Of a DNA stretch of 64,000 nucleotides, positions 47,201 through 58,552 are shown piece by piece. A program made the translations under genes and the position numbers. Origin of the DNA: Toxoplasma gondii ME49 (Eukaryota; Apicomplexa; Conoidasida; Eucoccidiorida; Sarcocystidae); assembly GCF_000006565.2 (NCBI RefSeq), contig NC_031469.1:1756583-1820582 (forward strand), in the 5' to 3' direction. How positions within the stretch are numbered: the stretch's first letter is position 1; the number at the start of each line of letters is the position of its first letter. The notes below the pieces were generated by a model, which was not told the DNA's origin, made no database searches, and saw only the letters and a list, made by a program, of their open reading frames with translations.

Positions 47201-49022
47201 TCTTCTGCACACAAAGAACGCCAGAAAACGCTCGCCGCAAAAAAACGGGGAAACGGCGAGTGACGCCCCGGTGTACGGGCATCTCCCTGCGATGGATTGG
47301 GGAAAAAGGAGGTCGGGTCCCGAATTTTTTTTGACAGGGTTTCCTTAAATTCAAGGTTCTCCCCTCAATCCGCCTTTTCGCGGAAGAGTCGAGTTCTCTG
47401 CTTGCCACAGAGGCGTCGGCCTGGCGAGTCTCAACTTGCAGCGACCTAGCGAGCGCAGACCGGGGGTCGCACCTGCGATTTCTTTCCGTGGAAAGCGTTC
47501 TTTTGCCTCGTATGAAACGGAACACCGTCAAAAAAGTAAAATACGAGTCGGGTGCACGGGAGAAATAATTAATGAAACCTACCCCGTCGGGCCCCGTCCC
47601 CTTCCCATCTAGCGCTCGCGGCTATCGGGGCTCTGCGCGTTTGAGTTTCGAATGGTTTCGCTTGTTCATCTGAAGCAACGTGTTCCTTCAGAGAGGCTTT
47701 GCGTTTATTTGCTTCGACGACTCCCAGAAGGCCGCGCGTTCGGAAAAAGACGCGAAAAAAGCACCAGAGGTCGCTGTCGTCGTGGTGAGGCCTCAACACC
47801 GGGACTTTGTTCGGTTGGTGACATCCGTTCCCAAAGGGAACAGGGAAGAAAGTGGAAAATGCGTTTATCTCAAACCCTTGCAGCTCCAATACGCTCTAAC
47901 ATTTTTTCCTTGGCTTGTGTATTGCGTTTGAACGCCACTCCCGTCTAATCTAACTGGCCGAAACCTCGACACTGGAATCGACGGGTCGAGGGCTGCGTCT
48001 GACGCATCACATTTCAGAGAGGTTTCTTTCATATTTCTGTAGCTTTTTGAGTTTGACGCGAGTATCTTCACCCCATTCGCCTCCTCTCGCGGGTGTACGT
48101 CTACACTTTTGCCTCGCGAGGGTTTTACGGCACTCCAGGTCACAAGGATCGGATTTGACTGTTGCTCCTGCGCTCTGGAGTTTCTCGCCATCAAGCACCT
48201 CCCCTTTTGCTTCGCGTGTCTGCCTCCGCGTTCATGCACACACTCGCATCCGGAATTCCAGAAGTAATCGGTCGAACTTTGCCGGGTTTCTCTCAAGCGT
48301 CTCAAACTCTACGTGTCGTACTGAGGAGTCCACTGGGTGGTGGTGTACAGTCCTGGACAACTCAGTTGTCTGCATTTCATGAGTCAGACTCAGTGCCATA
48401 AATGGCACAGAATCGTCTCTTGCATTTTGCGCGTCCTTCACATCTCTCTTTCCCAAAGGTCTCGGTTGTATCTCATACATATGAGTCGTCGTCAGTATCC
48501 TTCCTACTTGTCTGTTCTGAGATGATTCTCCGAAATTTCGCTTTCACCTCCTGTGAGAGCCCTTCCGTTCTTTTCACCGTCTCTGGGGTCTTTTTTTTCT
48601 GTCTGGGTTCTTTTTTCCTGTCTGGGTTCTTTTTTCCTGTCTGGGGTCTTTTTTCCTTTTTCTCCCACTGTGCTCATATTCGAGCAGGGGGAGCTCTCCA
48701 GCTACGTATTCACAAACTGCGTAACGTCTAGCCCATGCCAAGGGCTCCTAGGGAAGGTCTTCTTGTCGAAGAATTGCGTGTTCTTGGAGTTCCTTTTCCT
48801 TTTTTCTCAAACCCTGCGCTTCCCCTCCCCGCCTCTTGCGTTGGTGTTCAGGAAAGCAGACCTTTTTCTTTCAAGGATTTCTGTGCCCTCTTTTACGCAA
48901 ACGCCTTCGACTCTGGAGCCCCGCAGCCGAGAAACAGGACATCTTTCCTGCCGTTTCCTCGAGCTTCGCTTTCTCAGCCCCGAGCGCAGCTGCTGCAGCC
49001 TCTGGAACTTTTCCTTGTCACA
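44289..49022. other. Long interval without a supported gene
   Basis: It contains a CA/TA-rich patch at 45110-45290, several pyrimidine-rich stretches, and the 19-bp T-rich array at 48579-48657. Frames at 45847-46416, 46654-47049, 47136-47531 and 47569-47889 have no recognisable domain. Its left end may hold the missing 3' exon of the CX9C gene, and its right end the promoter of the ubiquitin-like/light-chain gene. Confidence 0.4.
48579..48657 (+). repeat. 19-bp T-rich tandem repeat x4
   Basis: Four near-identical units of the type CTGTCTGGGTTCTTTTTTC lie in a row, differing at one G/T position and in T-run length. They lie about 370-440 bp upstream of the start codon of the ubiquitin-like/light-chain gene, probably in its promoter or leader. 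Confidence 0.85.
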
Positions 49023-51956
49023 ATGGAAAACAAGAAACGCCTCGCGTCCCGTGTCGGGACACCCGGCATCTGCACGGTCGTTCTCATCGACAAAAGTCAG
49101 CGACCCATCATGAATCTCCACAAGGTCCCCCTTTCTGCGACAGTTTGGGCCATCAAATCCAAAGTGTCCGAGCGCCTCAAGGAGGTCGGCCGCTCTCTCA
49201 GCGCAGAGGTCATGTGAGTCCGCGGAACACAAACCAGCCGCGAGAAAGAAAAAATACACCTGTCGGAACGGGAAAGGTTGGAGGAAAACGCGAGCTCGGA
49301 ACGGAAGGCACCGTTGAAGCCGCGTGACTGAGAGAAAGCAAGCGATGGGAAGCGAAAGAAACAACGCAGGAAGAAAAAGGTTTCGAGAAAGGGAGCAGAA
49401 GCCACGGTTTTAAAGGGCAAAGAGAGAGAGTGACACACACGCCAGGCCTCCCAGAGCAGCCGGAGGGAACAGGTAACAAACGCTTGCGTTACGGAAATGG
49501 TTGCGAAACGAGACAGAGAGACAGCGGTGAGACAGACACGCAACGTCAGTGGAAAACAGTGAGGAGAAGCGACTTGCGAACACAACATAAGGAAATATAG
49601 AAATCAACGCGACAAGGAAAGTTCTCAAACCTCCACTTTTCCGCACAGATGTGTGTGGTTTTCTGTGCGATCATCTAATATATATATATATATATGAAGA
49701 ACCAACTGAACTGTGAGAAACGTGTACTTACGTAAACAGGTGTGTATCCTGTAGAGTGGTAAATAAGAGATGACGTTTAAAATTCTTCTTGTTGCGTTGA
49801 GACGCATTTTTTGAAAGAATTGTACGCTCTTTTCAGGTTGCTGCATGTCGAGTCGGGAGGGACTTCTACGGAAATGACCAATGACGAATGCCTGTCGACG
49901 TACAACACTCTCGGCATCTCTCGCTTCACCGTCATCATTTCAAGACGAACGAAAGTGGAACTTGAAGTTGTTCTTTCCAGGCGTACGTGGTTCTTGCTGA
50001 TGTGCAAATACGCCTGCACGACAAGGAACACACATAATCATACATTTCTTGTTAAAACAGTGTGTGACATCCAACAGAGACACACTAACCTCGTCCCCTG
50101 TCTATCTGTCTCTATCTGTCTACCCTGCTATAGATATATATTCATGTATATATATAGATATAGATATATATATATCCTTGGCGCATGCAAGGGTGTTTCC
50201 TTATGGAACTGCGCATGCCGGAATGTATGTACAGGGCTAGAAACATATTTGATTGCGTGCAACGGTCCCGTAGTGGCCTGTGTTTTTATAAGTTCGTTTG
50301 TCGGTTTTTTCCAAGGGGCTTGTGCAGCCAGATCCTTGCGCGTCTTGTGATTGTCTGCATGCCTCAGCGTCTGTTCCGACCTCTGCTTTTGACCTTCGTC
50401 TGTCTGTTGTAACACAAGTGATGGCAGTCTGTTTGCATGCAAACTCATGAATATCTTTGTGCACCAGGCATGCGTTCCCTTGGCTTACCCAAATGTAGTC
50501 AAATTTTGTTTTTGAAATTCGCGTGTGCTTGGAGCCGGTTGAGCGCCAGGGACAGACTCCTGTGACAAAGTCTTAGGTATAAAGTGTAAGATTTTTCTTG
50601 GCGTAACGCGTGTATGCACGCGACATGTCAGCATCTTTCGGGGTGTTTGTCTGAACTGCTTATCCTTTGTTTGCAGCCGAAAAGAAGTGCCTGTGCATCA
50701 CAAAGCAGAAGAAAGAACAAGAAGAGTTCCCAGTCAACATTCCTCTGGGTTACAGTACCCAGCAGTTGCGCGTAAGGCACGGGGGGGCTGTCCTGGCGGT
50801 TTTTAGCTGCATGCTGCTTTCTCATGTTTTTCTTGGCAAACTGAATTTGCATCATCGCCGGAAGAATCTGTGTACGAGATGACTTGATTTTTCCTGCATC
50901 GCGACGTCAACGTTCGGGAGTGCGAGACTCTCTTTGCATGTTTCTCTCGCAGCTGTATATCACGGAGACGATGAACTGCGACGTGCAGAAGAAAGATTTC
51001 AAGCTCTTCTATGACGAAGCGATGCAGGTGAGTTGTGCCTGTCTTTTTTCGAACGGCATCGCTGTCTGTGTTGTCGCATCGAGAAATTCCTGTTTTCTCT
51101 CTCATCTGTCCGTCCTAATCTGTCTGAGGTTTCCCCGTGCGTTGCGACGCGTTTCTGCGTGCCTTCTTGATTTAGTTTCTTGTCGCAGTCGGCCTTGTTT
51201 CCTCTCGTCTTCGCGACGACTGTTCTCGCTGCTCCGCAATTCGCGGTCACCCTCGCAAAAGCTGTCGAACTTGGAGAAGGTCGAACAGAACTTGGAACAG
51301 AGACACTTGCGGAGAGTCTCCAGGATCGGGATCCGACACCCTCTGCGGCTGGGAAACGCTTTTTCGCCCAGACCTGGCCATTCGTGGAAGGTTTACACGC
51401 GGAGAGTTTGTGTTTCCTCGTTCTTCATTTGTTCTCGTTCGAGTTTTCGCTTGTCCTCTGTGACCGCTGCTTCGTGAGGCCTTTTTGCGTGCTGGTTTCT
51501 TGGCACTGTTCCGGCGATTTTTCGACTTGGACTCGTCTTCTCTCGAGAATCTGTTTCCAGGACGCGTTCCCAGAAGAGGGGACGATGCGCTCTCTGGGGC
51601 TCGCCGACAAGACTCGCCTGCACGCGTTAATGCCCCCTGGGTTCGACATTTCGAAGATCCAGTACCCGGTCCTCGATGCGAAGAAAGCAGGTGCAGCGCC
51701 AACGACAGAGCCAGAGACCCTCACTGAGGCTGCGCCCGCTGCGGTTGCCGGAAGCGAAAAAACTCAACAGGAAAAAGACTTTGATGCGAGAGCGAAGGTA
51801 AGGTCAAAGGGTGAAGTGAGATGTTCGACACGCAACAGTGGAGAAAAGACACGCATGCTGTGTACAGAAAGACGGAACTCCAGCGGTCCTAGTAACATCG
51901 AATTGTAGTTTTATCTGACAAACCGGGCAACATGCTCACACACCACCTACACTAAC

Positions 51957-51996
<40 letters not shown>

Positions 51997-54836
51997 GCAC
52001 ATAAGAATGAGAATATATATATATATATATATATATACATGCAGAGAAAGAATGATCATCTGAGAAGGCGAAAACAGTTATTACCAACATCAGTGATCTC
52101 ATATGTTTATACAGCTATAAATGTATGAGTTTCTACGTCTAAGCGTGGGGAAGGTCTATCTGTGCCTTTTAATTTAAAACTGAGAATTCGAGCATTATAG
52201 GTGACGAATGCGTTTTTAAACGGCAGCGCTGACTTTCTGGGCAATCTGTTGATCCGGGCGACTCTCTCCGCTTCGGCTACGTATTCCCAGTGTGCTTTTG
52301 TGCGATTCTTTTCTTTTTGTCAGGGAGGTTCGATGCCGCAACAAGATGCCGGCGACTACGCCCGTTCTCTGGTAAGACCCTATTTTCCTTTTCTTCGTTC
52401 AGGGGTCTTCTTCGCATAGCCGATTTCCGGGGATTCTCTCCCCTCTTGTGCGACGAACTCTATTCGAGCACGCGTAATACCTGTTCCTCTCTCCCAATGT
52501 GAAAACAGTTGCGTTCTTCACGATGTGCAGAAGCTAACGTTCTCTGAATCTGCTGCATGTGACGCTTTTGAATATCTGGTTTGATTCTATTTCCACTGGC
52601 TGCAGCCGCTTTCTCAGGTGTGTACCACCACGCGAATACATGTATTTGTATGGCGCGACTGTTGCTACCAAGCTCTTTTCTCCAATAACGCCTTGGGTAA
52701 TTCTCCCCACTACCCTCGTTTCATCGTGTATCAGTCTCTCTCTGTCTTTACTCGGAATGTTTGCTCGTCTGTCTGCTTTGTCGCACGGCCTCGGCTCCCT
52801 ATTCTCGGCATGCGCGTCCTGTGGATGCATTTTCCCTGCATGCGCGTCCTCTGAATGCTTTTGCGAATTTCCAGGGTTTCGCGCCGTCCAACAAAGAGAT
52901 CGCGTCGCTCCCAGAGAAAGTTGACTACAAGACCTTCCAAGATTTCCTCGGCGTTGCGATGCACCCCGACGACACGCAGGAGTCTTTCCGATCTTTCTTT
53001 AGCTCCTTTGATACTCAGGTGCGGTTCCGCTTTCAAGACGCGTTTTTCCTGTGTTCGGCCCTCTGTCGCGTTTTTTCAATGTCCGCAACCGTGAAGATTT
53101 CGTCAGAGGAAGAGAGGCGCTCGGGAGAGTTGTTGGCACCACCGCTGCTGCTCGCATGCACTTCGTGGAAGACGTTTTGGCCGCGGCGTGCGAGAGACGC
53201 GCGACGAGGAAAACGAAGACGAAGTGGACCTTGTGTTTGCATGTTCTAGTGAGACTCCACATGCCTGCAGCGAAAGGTGGACTGTTGTGAGGTGAAAGAT
53301 CGAGGCTCGGACTTTAATGGCGACACGCATTGGTGGACGAGACGAGAACAGAGATGAGGGTTCCTGTTCTCGTTCCATCCGAAAAAAGCTCCTCCAGATC
53401 CCTCTGGGAGCGACGTGTAAAGAACGCTTTTGCCTGTCGAGAGGTCGGCATTTTGCCGGGATTTGGGTTTCAGCCGAGCAATGTCTTTCGAGGCAGTGTG
53501 GGTGTCTACAGGGGGACGGGATCCGCAGTGACTGACAGAGCTGCGTATTGTTTTGTGTTCTATTCTCAGGCGACAGGGGATCTCTCGAAAAAACAAGTCT
53601 GCAACATTTTGCAGATGTGGGGAGAAGAGCCGCTCTCCCCAGCTGAAGCGGCGGCCTTCTGCGAGTAAGATGCGTTCCCAACTTGCTGTGTTCCAAGGCG
53701 GACTGAAAGTGCCATTTTCTTGTCGAATTCTGCACACTACCGTCTACTTGTGTTCATTTCAATTCATCGAAACCCTTATGGAGAAAGAACGGAGCAGAGC
53801 CTTTAGCTTTTTCATTTACTTTTACTCTTGTCCACGCATACGTCCCGCGATAGCCGCGCTAGGCTATCGACCCAGAGACACGGCGAGGACCTTGAGTCTG
53901 CTCAAACTGTTAGTGCCTTCGCCCATCGGCAGTTTTGTTTACGAACTTTCAGGCGTGTCTCGAGCGTCTTCGAGTGTGTGTTTTGGCTGTGACTTGCAAA
54001 GGTCTTTGTCAGGGTGTCGCTGCGGTCCACGCATAATCGAAAGTCTCGAACGATACTGAAGATTTTTCCCTTTTCTTTGATACCGCATCTCTGGCTCATA
54101 TGCCGTGCTTTTTTTGCACTGTCGACATTCGCCCGTCTCGTTGAACTGCCCGTCCGCTGCCTTCGTGTTACATCTTGTGCCGCTCTCGCTTCCAAGTTTC
54201 CTCCTAGTTTTCTTTGCCTTGTTGCAGGCTGGCCATGGGGAAAGAAAACACGATTTCAATCACGGTTCTTATCGACATGTAAGTCCCTTGAGCGCCTACA
54301 GGAAATCCCAGCGTGCGGGTGCCGGATGGGTTTGTGTCTCGTCTCTTGTTTTCACACACTCTCTCCCCAACACGCATTTAAACGCGCGTGCATATATCTA
54401 TATCTATCTATATATATATATATATAGTGATGGCGGTGGACTATTGGACATACGTTTCCCGCGATCTTGATTCGTTTTTCTCGTTTCTGGGTTGTTGCCA
54501 TGTGTACTTCGACCGTATACGGTGTTCGACCGTTCGTCTGAGAAGACGTGAGTCTTTTCATCTTTGAGAACACATAGTATGCAGAATTTTCTCCCTTAGC
54601 CTGTTCCATTTGCCCCCCCATAGCGGCGGAAATTTGCGTGTATCGGCGTTTTTCTGGCTTTTGTAACCCCGGGGTTGTGTGCGCATTGTTCCTCGCTAAG
54701 CGAGTAGAAGGCGCCAGTTTTTTCGGTTTTTTCGTGCACGCTCTATCGCGTGTTTCTGTTGGTGCGTTAAAAATGCTTTGTGTTCGTGGTGTGTTTCGCG
54801 TCTGCTGCCTACAGGCTTCAAGAAGGAACAGCATAA
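49023..54836 (+). CDS. Tandem ubiquitin-like domains fused to MTIP/MLC1-type myosin light chain
   Basis: Ten exons with agreeing phases: 49023-49213, 49837-49982, 50677-50771, 50953-51027, 51561-51797, 52324-52371, 52875-53018, 53570-53664, 54228-54278 and a 22-nt last exon 54815-54836, giving 367 residues. Residues of about 15-105 form a first ubiquitin-like fold (TVVLIDKSQRPIMNLHKVPL, VMLLHVESGG, FTVIISRR). A second spans about 113-196 (EFPVNIPLGYSTQQL, DFKLFYDEAMQ, EEGTMRSLGLADKTRLHALM). An Ala/Glu linker leads to a lobe matching Plasmodium MTIP: GGSMPQQDAGDYARSLGFAP, VDYKTFQDFLGVAMHPDD, GDLSKKQVCNILQMWGEEPL and ISITVLIDMLQ. MTIP/MLC1 clamps the myosin A neck in the gliding motor. EF-hand loops here lack the full set of calcium ligands, as in MTIP. 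The start ATG (TCACAATGG) is the first in frame. A 129-nt in-frame cassette at 51262-51390 is possible but would interrupt the second ubiquitin-like fold. Confidence 0.82.
51959..52037. repeat. Twin (TA)n tracts in an intron
   Basis: Two (TA)n runs (51959-51992 and 52013-52037) separated by a short CA/GA spacer, in the intron between exons 51561-51797 and 52324-52371 of the light-chain gene. Another (TA)n run is at 49676-49695 in its first intron. Confidence 0.9.
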
Positions 54837-55439
54837 TTTTTTTCTCTTGCGTTCCAGTTGTTTTCGCTGTGGGGGGAGAATGGCGGAGGACGCTCTCTGC
54901 AGCGAGCCGCTGCTGTGAAGTGGAAGCAAGTTAGGGAATCAGCGAAATCCAAGAAAGACAAAGGCGAAGGGGGAACGCGAATCAGAAGAACAGAGACAGT
55001 GAGCAAAACAAGCAAGCAAAGAGAGGGTAAATGAGGAAAGGATAAGGGCTTTTTGTGCCGGTGAGTGGAGGAACGAGAGAGAGGAGATCGCTGCACCTCC
55101 CGAAGGTGTACAGTGTATCGAGAAGTAGGATAACAGGCACACAGAGAAGTTGTTTTCCGATTTTCGTTCTTCCATTTTCGAGGTAACACGGGCGCTCGTA
55201 CATCGTCGCAGTCTCACTTTTGTTTGGTGTCGGGAAGCGCCTTGAAGTTTTTCAGCTGTTTCCTCAGGCAGATTTTTAAGAAACTCGAGACATGGACCGC
55301 ATTTTCTCGGCAAAGCCGCACTCGAATCGGCTGCAACAAACCAGAGGCACACCGGTGTAGCTCCGGTTCGCTTTTGCATGCATCATCAGTGTAAGAGACG
55401 TTGTACGCTGGAAATTCAAAGTCTCGAAGGCGCAAAGTT
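54837..55439. other. 3' flank of the light-chain gene
   Basis: No supported gene. A minus-strand frame at 54939-55379 has a short plausible segment (CLEFLKNLPEETAEKLQG) but no phase-compatible partner. Confidence 0.35.
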
Positions 55440-57690
55440 TTCACTTTACTGCCGCCGGGAACGGACCGTCTGCTTCCGGGTCGCCTTCATGTGCATCTGA
55501 GAGGGGCTGACGATGATGCCAGACTCTCTGTTTACACAACTCTAGAAAGCAAAGAGAACGGGCACCCGGCCAACGACCCGTCGCTTCATTCACTTCACGA
55601 GATTTCTGTTTTCTAAAAGTGGGGAAGATCCTCAACGTTCTCTTCCGAAATTGTGTACCTGTGAGATGCACTCGTCTCTCCATGAGCGCGTACCACGCCC
55701 GCGGTGTGACTGTCCTCGACGCCAACACAAGCGTGGACTCTTCCTTACTGAAAAGGGCGGTGAAATGGAGCCAGTTTCAGCGCACAGCCATTTCCTGACA
55801 TTCCCCACGTACTCGAGTGTCCAATTGCGAGGAGCAAGGTTTCAGAACAATGAGCGTCAAGATAGCTGAGTCTCGGAGACAAGTGTTGATATAAACTTGA
55901 AAGTTTGTGTGTATGGCACACCTCCATGTACAAAGAACGAATTCAGATCTTCGCGTTTTTTCAGCAGTTGCCGATGGGGAGACCGTGGAACACCGACGGT
56001 TGTTGCAGAAACAGCGAATTTCTTGATACAACACTTTTCCGCACTAAAAAAGCCATGTCACACGTCCCATGAGTGTACTAGCGAGACTGAGAGAGAACAG
56101 GGAGATGTGTCTTCACACGTGTAGAGATACTCTGTCACATTTAACGAAAATAGAGGTCGACAGACTCACTGGAGACCGTGCCTGCTTTTGAGTCTTGTCA
56201 AGAAGTCACTAACAGACGGACTTGACGTCTTCAAATTTGCTGTTTCGTCTCGCGAGTGGAAAATGGCTGCGCATTCGTTAGCTTTTTCTCCTCAAAAAAG
56301 GGAGGGGCCGGGAGCAAAGTAATTCAAATTCCGGAAAAAAGTCGATAAACCCGGAAGAAATCTTACTGTATCGAGGCGGAGCACGACCCTCTTCCGAGTC
56401 TCTACACTGCCTGAATTGTGTTTGTGTAATCCGTACATGATAACCTGATGTTGGCGTGTTTCGCGCTTACCTCTGAGATGTGTTCACAAATCTTTTGGAA
56501 CGCACACGATCCGGTGAAAATATGAGATTCCTTACTTTGTGCGAAGCCGTGGAAGAAATCAATCTCCTTGTTCTACATGGCTTTGTGGGCCACCTGCTAC
56601 GAGGGAAAGAAACAGTGTCTCAGCGTGTCGTTCGACGGTCATAGTTTCTTGGTTTTTCAAATCGATCCTTGATGCCGTGGCTTCTGAGACGAGTGCTTGG
56701 CTCTCTGTTTTCTTTACACTTAAGACAAGAAATTCGTTAGTGTCTCCGAATCTGCTAGCAACAAAACACGCACGCAGCCCCAGATGTACGCTTTTTCTGT
56801 TGTTTGTTGCTGTTCGCTTTTCCAGTTTTCTTTTGCCCCACAGCCGCCATGCAATTCCTTGGAGAAAGTAAACGCGCGGACGCCAGCAAAGAACGGGCAC
56901 AATGCGGCTTTTGTTTTTACCGTTCTTCACTTCAGCGGCAGCTTCTCCATTTCTGCATGCGGGTCAACGACATACGGGGCAGAAGAGTAAATCTGTGTTC
57001 CCCAAATGGTGTTCTGTGCTGTTGGTCGCTGGTCTGATCTTCTGCGTTCTGTTTCCCGCAAACGCGTAGTAGCTTCTTTCGCGGTCTCTCTTGTCTCCAC
57101 TTTCGTCTAGAAGGTCAGCGCGACTTTCCTTCCGCTTGGCATTGGTTCGCAACGAAAATCCTTCGCCTGATGCAAGTGTCCTGGAAACGAATGTTCCTTT
57201 CTCTTTGTTTGCTTGCGTCGTCCCTACGAAACCCTGTAAAACTGAATTCAACGTGGTGACGCTCTTTAGCTAAGACAAACCGGCCTGAAGGAAAGGACGG
57301 AAACGCCGAAGCCAGACCGATGAAGACTTGAGGACGCACACAGCTCGGACGTTTTTAGCGGACGAGAAAAACAGTGTCGGAAAAAAGGTGGCTTCAAAGC
57401 TTCGGTCGCATCTATCAGCTACTCCCATACTCTCTCGCTTCCTGCTCTTGAGATATTTCTTCTTTTGTTGACACTCACCGAGTGCCATCCGCACATCGGA
57501 CGCTGGCAACCCGGTCGTGTTTCCTCATATGCGGCAAAGATTTAAAGAACGCTCCTTACAGCCTAAAACCGTGTTCAGCGTGTCTCTCATTCTCCACGTT
57601 CCTTATGCGGATGAGCCAAACGCAGAACGGCTCTCTGTGTCGGTCAATAGACACCAGCAGGTCCATGCAAAGCCTCTCTTTTGCTGTCCT
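55440..57690 (+). CDS. Candidate multi-exon beta-sandwich-rich gene, exon joins unresolved
   Basis: Several plus-strand segments look like strands of immunoglobulin/arrestin-type beta sandwiches: PGTDRLLPGRLHVHLRGADD (about 55459); GKILNVLFRNCVPVRCTRLS with VTVLDANTSVDSSLLKRA up to a GTGAAA donor at 55760; NAAFVFTVLHFSGSFSISAC after a CCCCACAG acceptor near 56845; LSFRLALVRNENPSPDASVL (about 57120); and TVFSVSLILHVPYADEPNAE (about 57570). All are on the same strand and in linear order, which argues for one gene, but I could not make the splice phases agree throughout. It could also be the 5' part of the gene that follows from 58.5 kb. No family was recognised with confidence. Confidence 0.3.
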
Positions 57691-58552
57691 TTACAGTGAA
57701 CTCAGGAAGAAGTGCAGCTAACTGGGACACAAGGATCCCAGATCGTGTCTGCTTTTGAAAGCCTTTCGTTTTTATCTGCCCCCCTAACACGGTAGGGATT
57801 TTGTTTGCCTCCATCGACCTAGAGCGATATCAACTTACATCTGCGTCATCGCTAAACTGTTTTCTGCCAACGTCGTGATCAGACTTCTGCTCGCTCTTAG
57901 CCGACATCAACGACATAACGATCATAGCTAGACCGGTTATCGTAGTCATCGTAAGCGGATGCTGTTACCATATCATCCGTACAAGTCTAGTAAGGCACAA
58001 GTAAATATTGCCTTTGTACAAGTGATCCGCGATCCAGAAGTGAATCACCCAAATCGAAATACACCGGTTCTCCACCTGCGTACTGCTTTGTAGCCAGTGC
58101 GTTGTTCGCTCTATCATCAACCAGACGGTCTCGCGGTGTTTGCGCTGTCCCAAATGGAGAGAATGCGTTGGCGTCACATCTAAATTTTTGTACCCGCAAA
58201 CTGGAGCTCAGCACGTGTTTCTTCCTTGTGTCCGTCTCTAAGAAAATCTGCTTTCTATGAGTCAAACCGAACCCTCAAGTTCCCCTACGAACAAGGACTG
58301 ACGCTGTCATCGCCATGGTGTTTTCTTGGCCGCGATTCGCGTGTCTGTGTGGCATCTCCCTCTGGACCGCGAGGTAGAGCGTTTTTGCTTCCTCCGGGTT
58401 AGTCCTCCGCAAAAAGCACTCTCCATCTTACCCGAAAAAGAACTACGAAAGGTTGAGAAACTCCTCTGGTGTCTCCCAGTCTCTGCGGAACTGAACAAAG
58501 AAGTAATCGTCAATGTGGATGGACAAAACACAAGAAAACACCCGTGCAAAGC
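57691..58552. other. Interval between candidate plus-strand genes
   Basis: No repeat or RNA gene recognised. A frame from 58326 shows strand-like sequence (LPLDREVERFCFLRVSP) that could be a further exon of the beta-rich candidate, overlapping the next gene's start in another frame. Confidence 0.3.
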
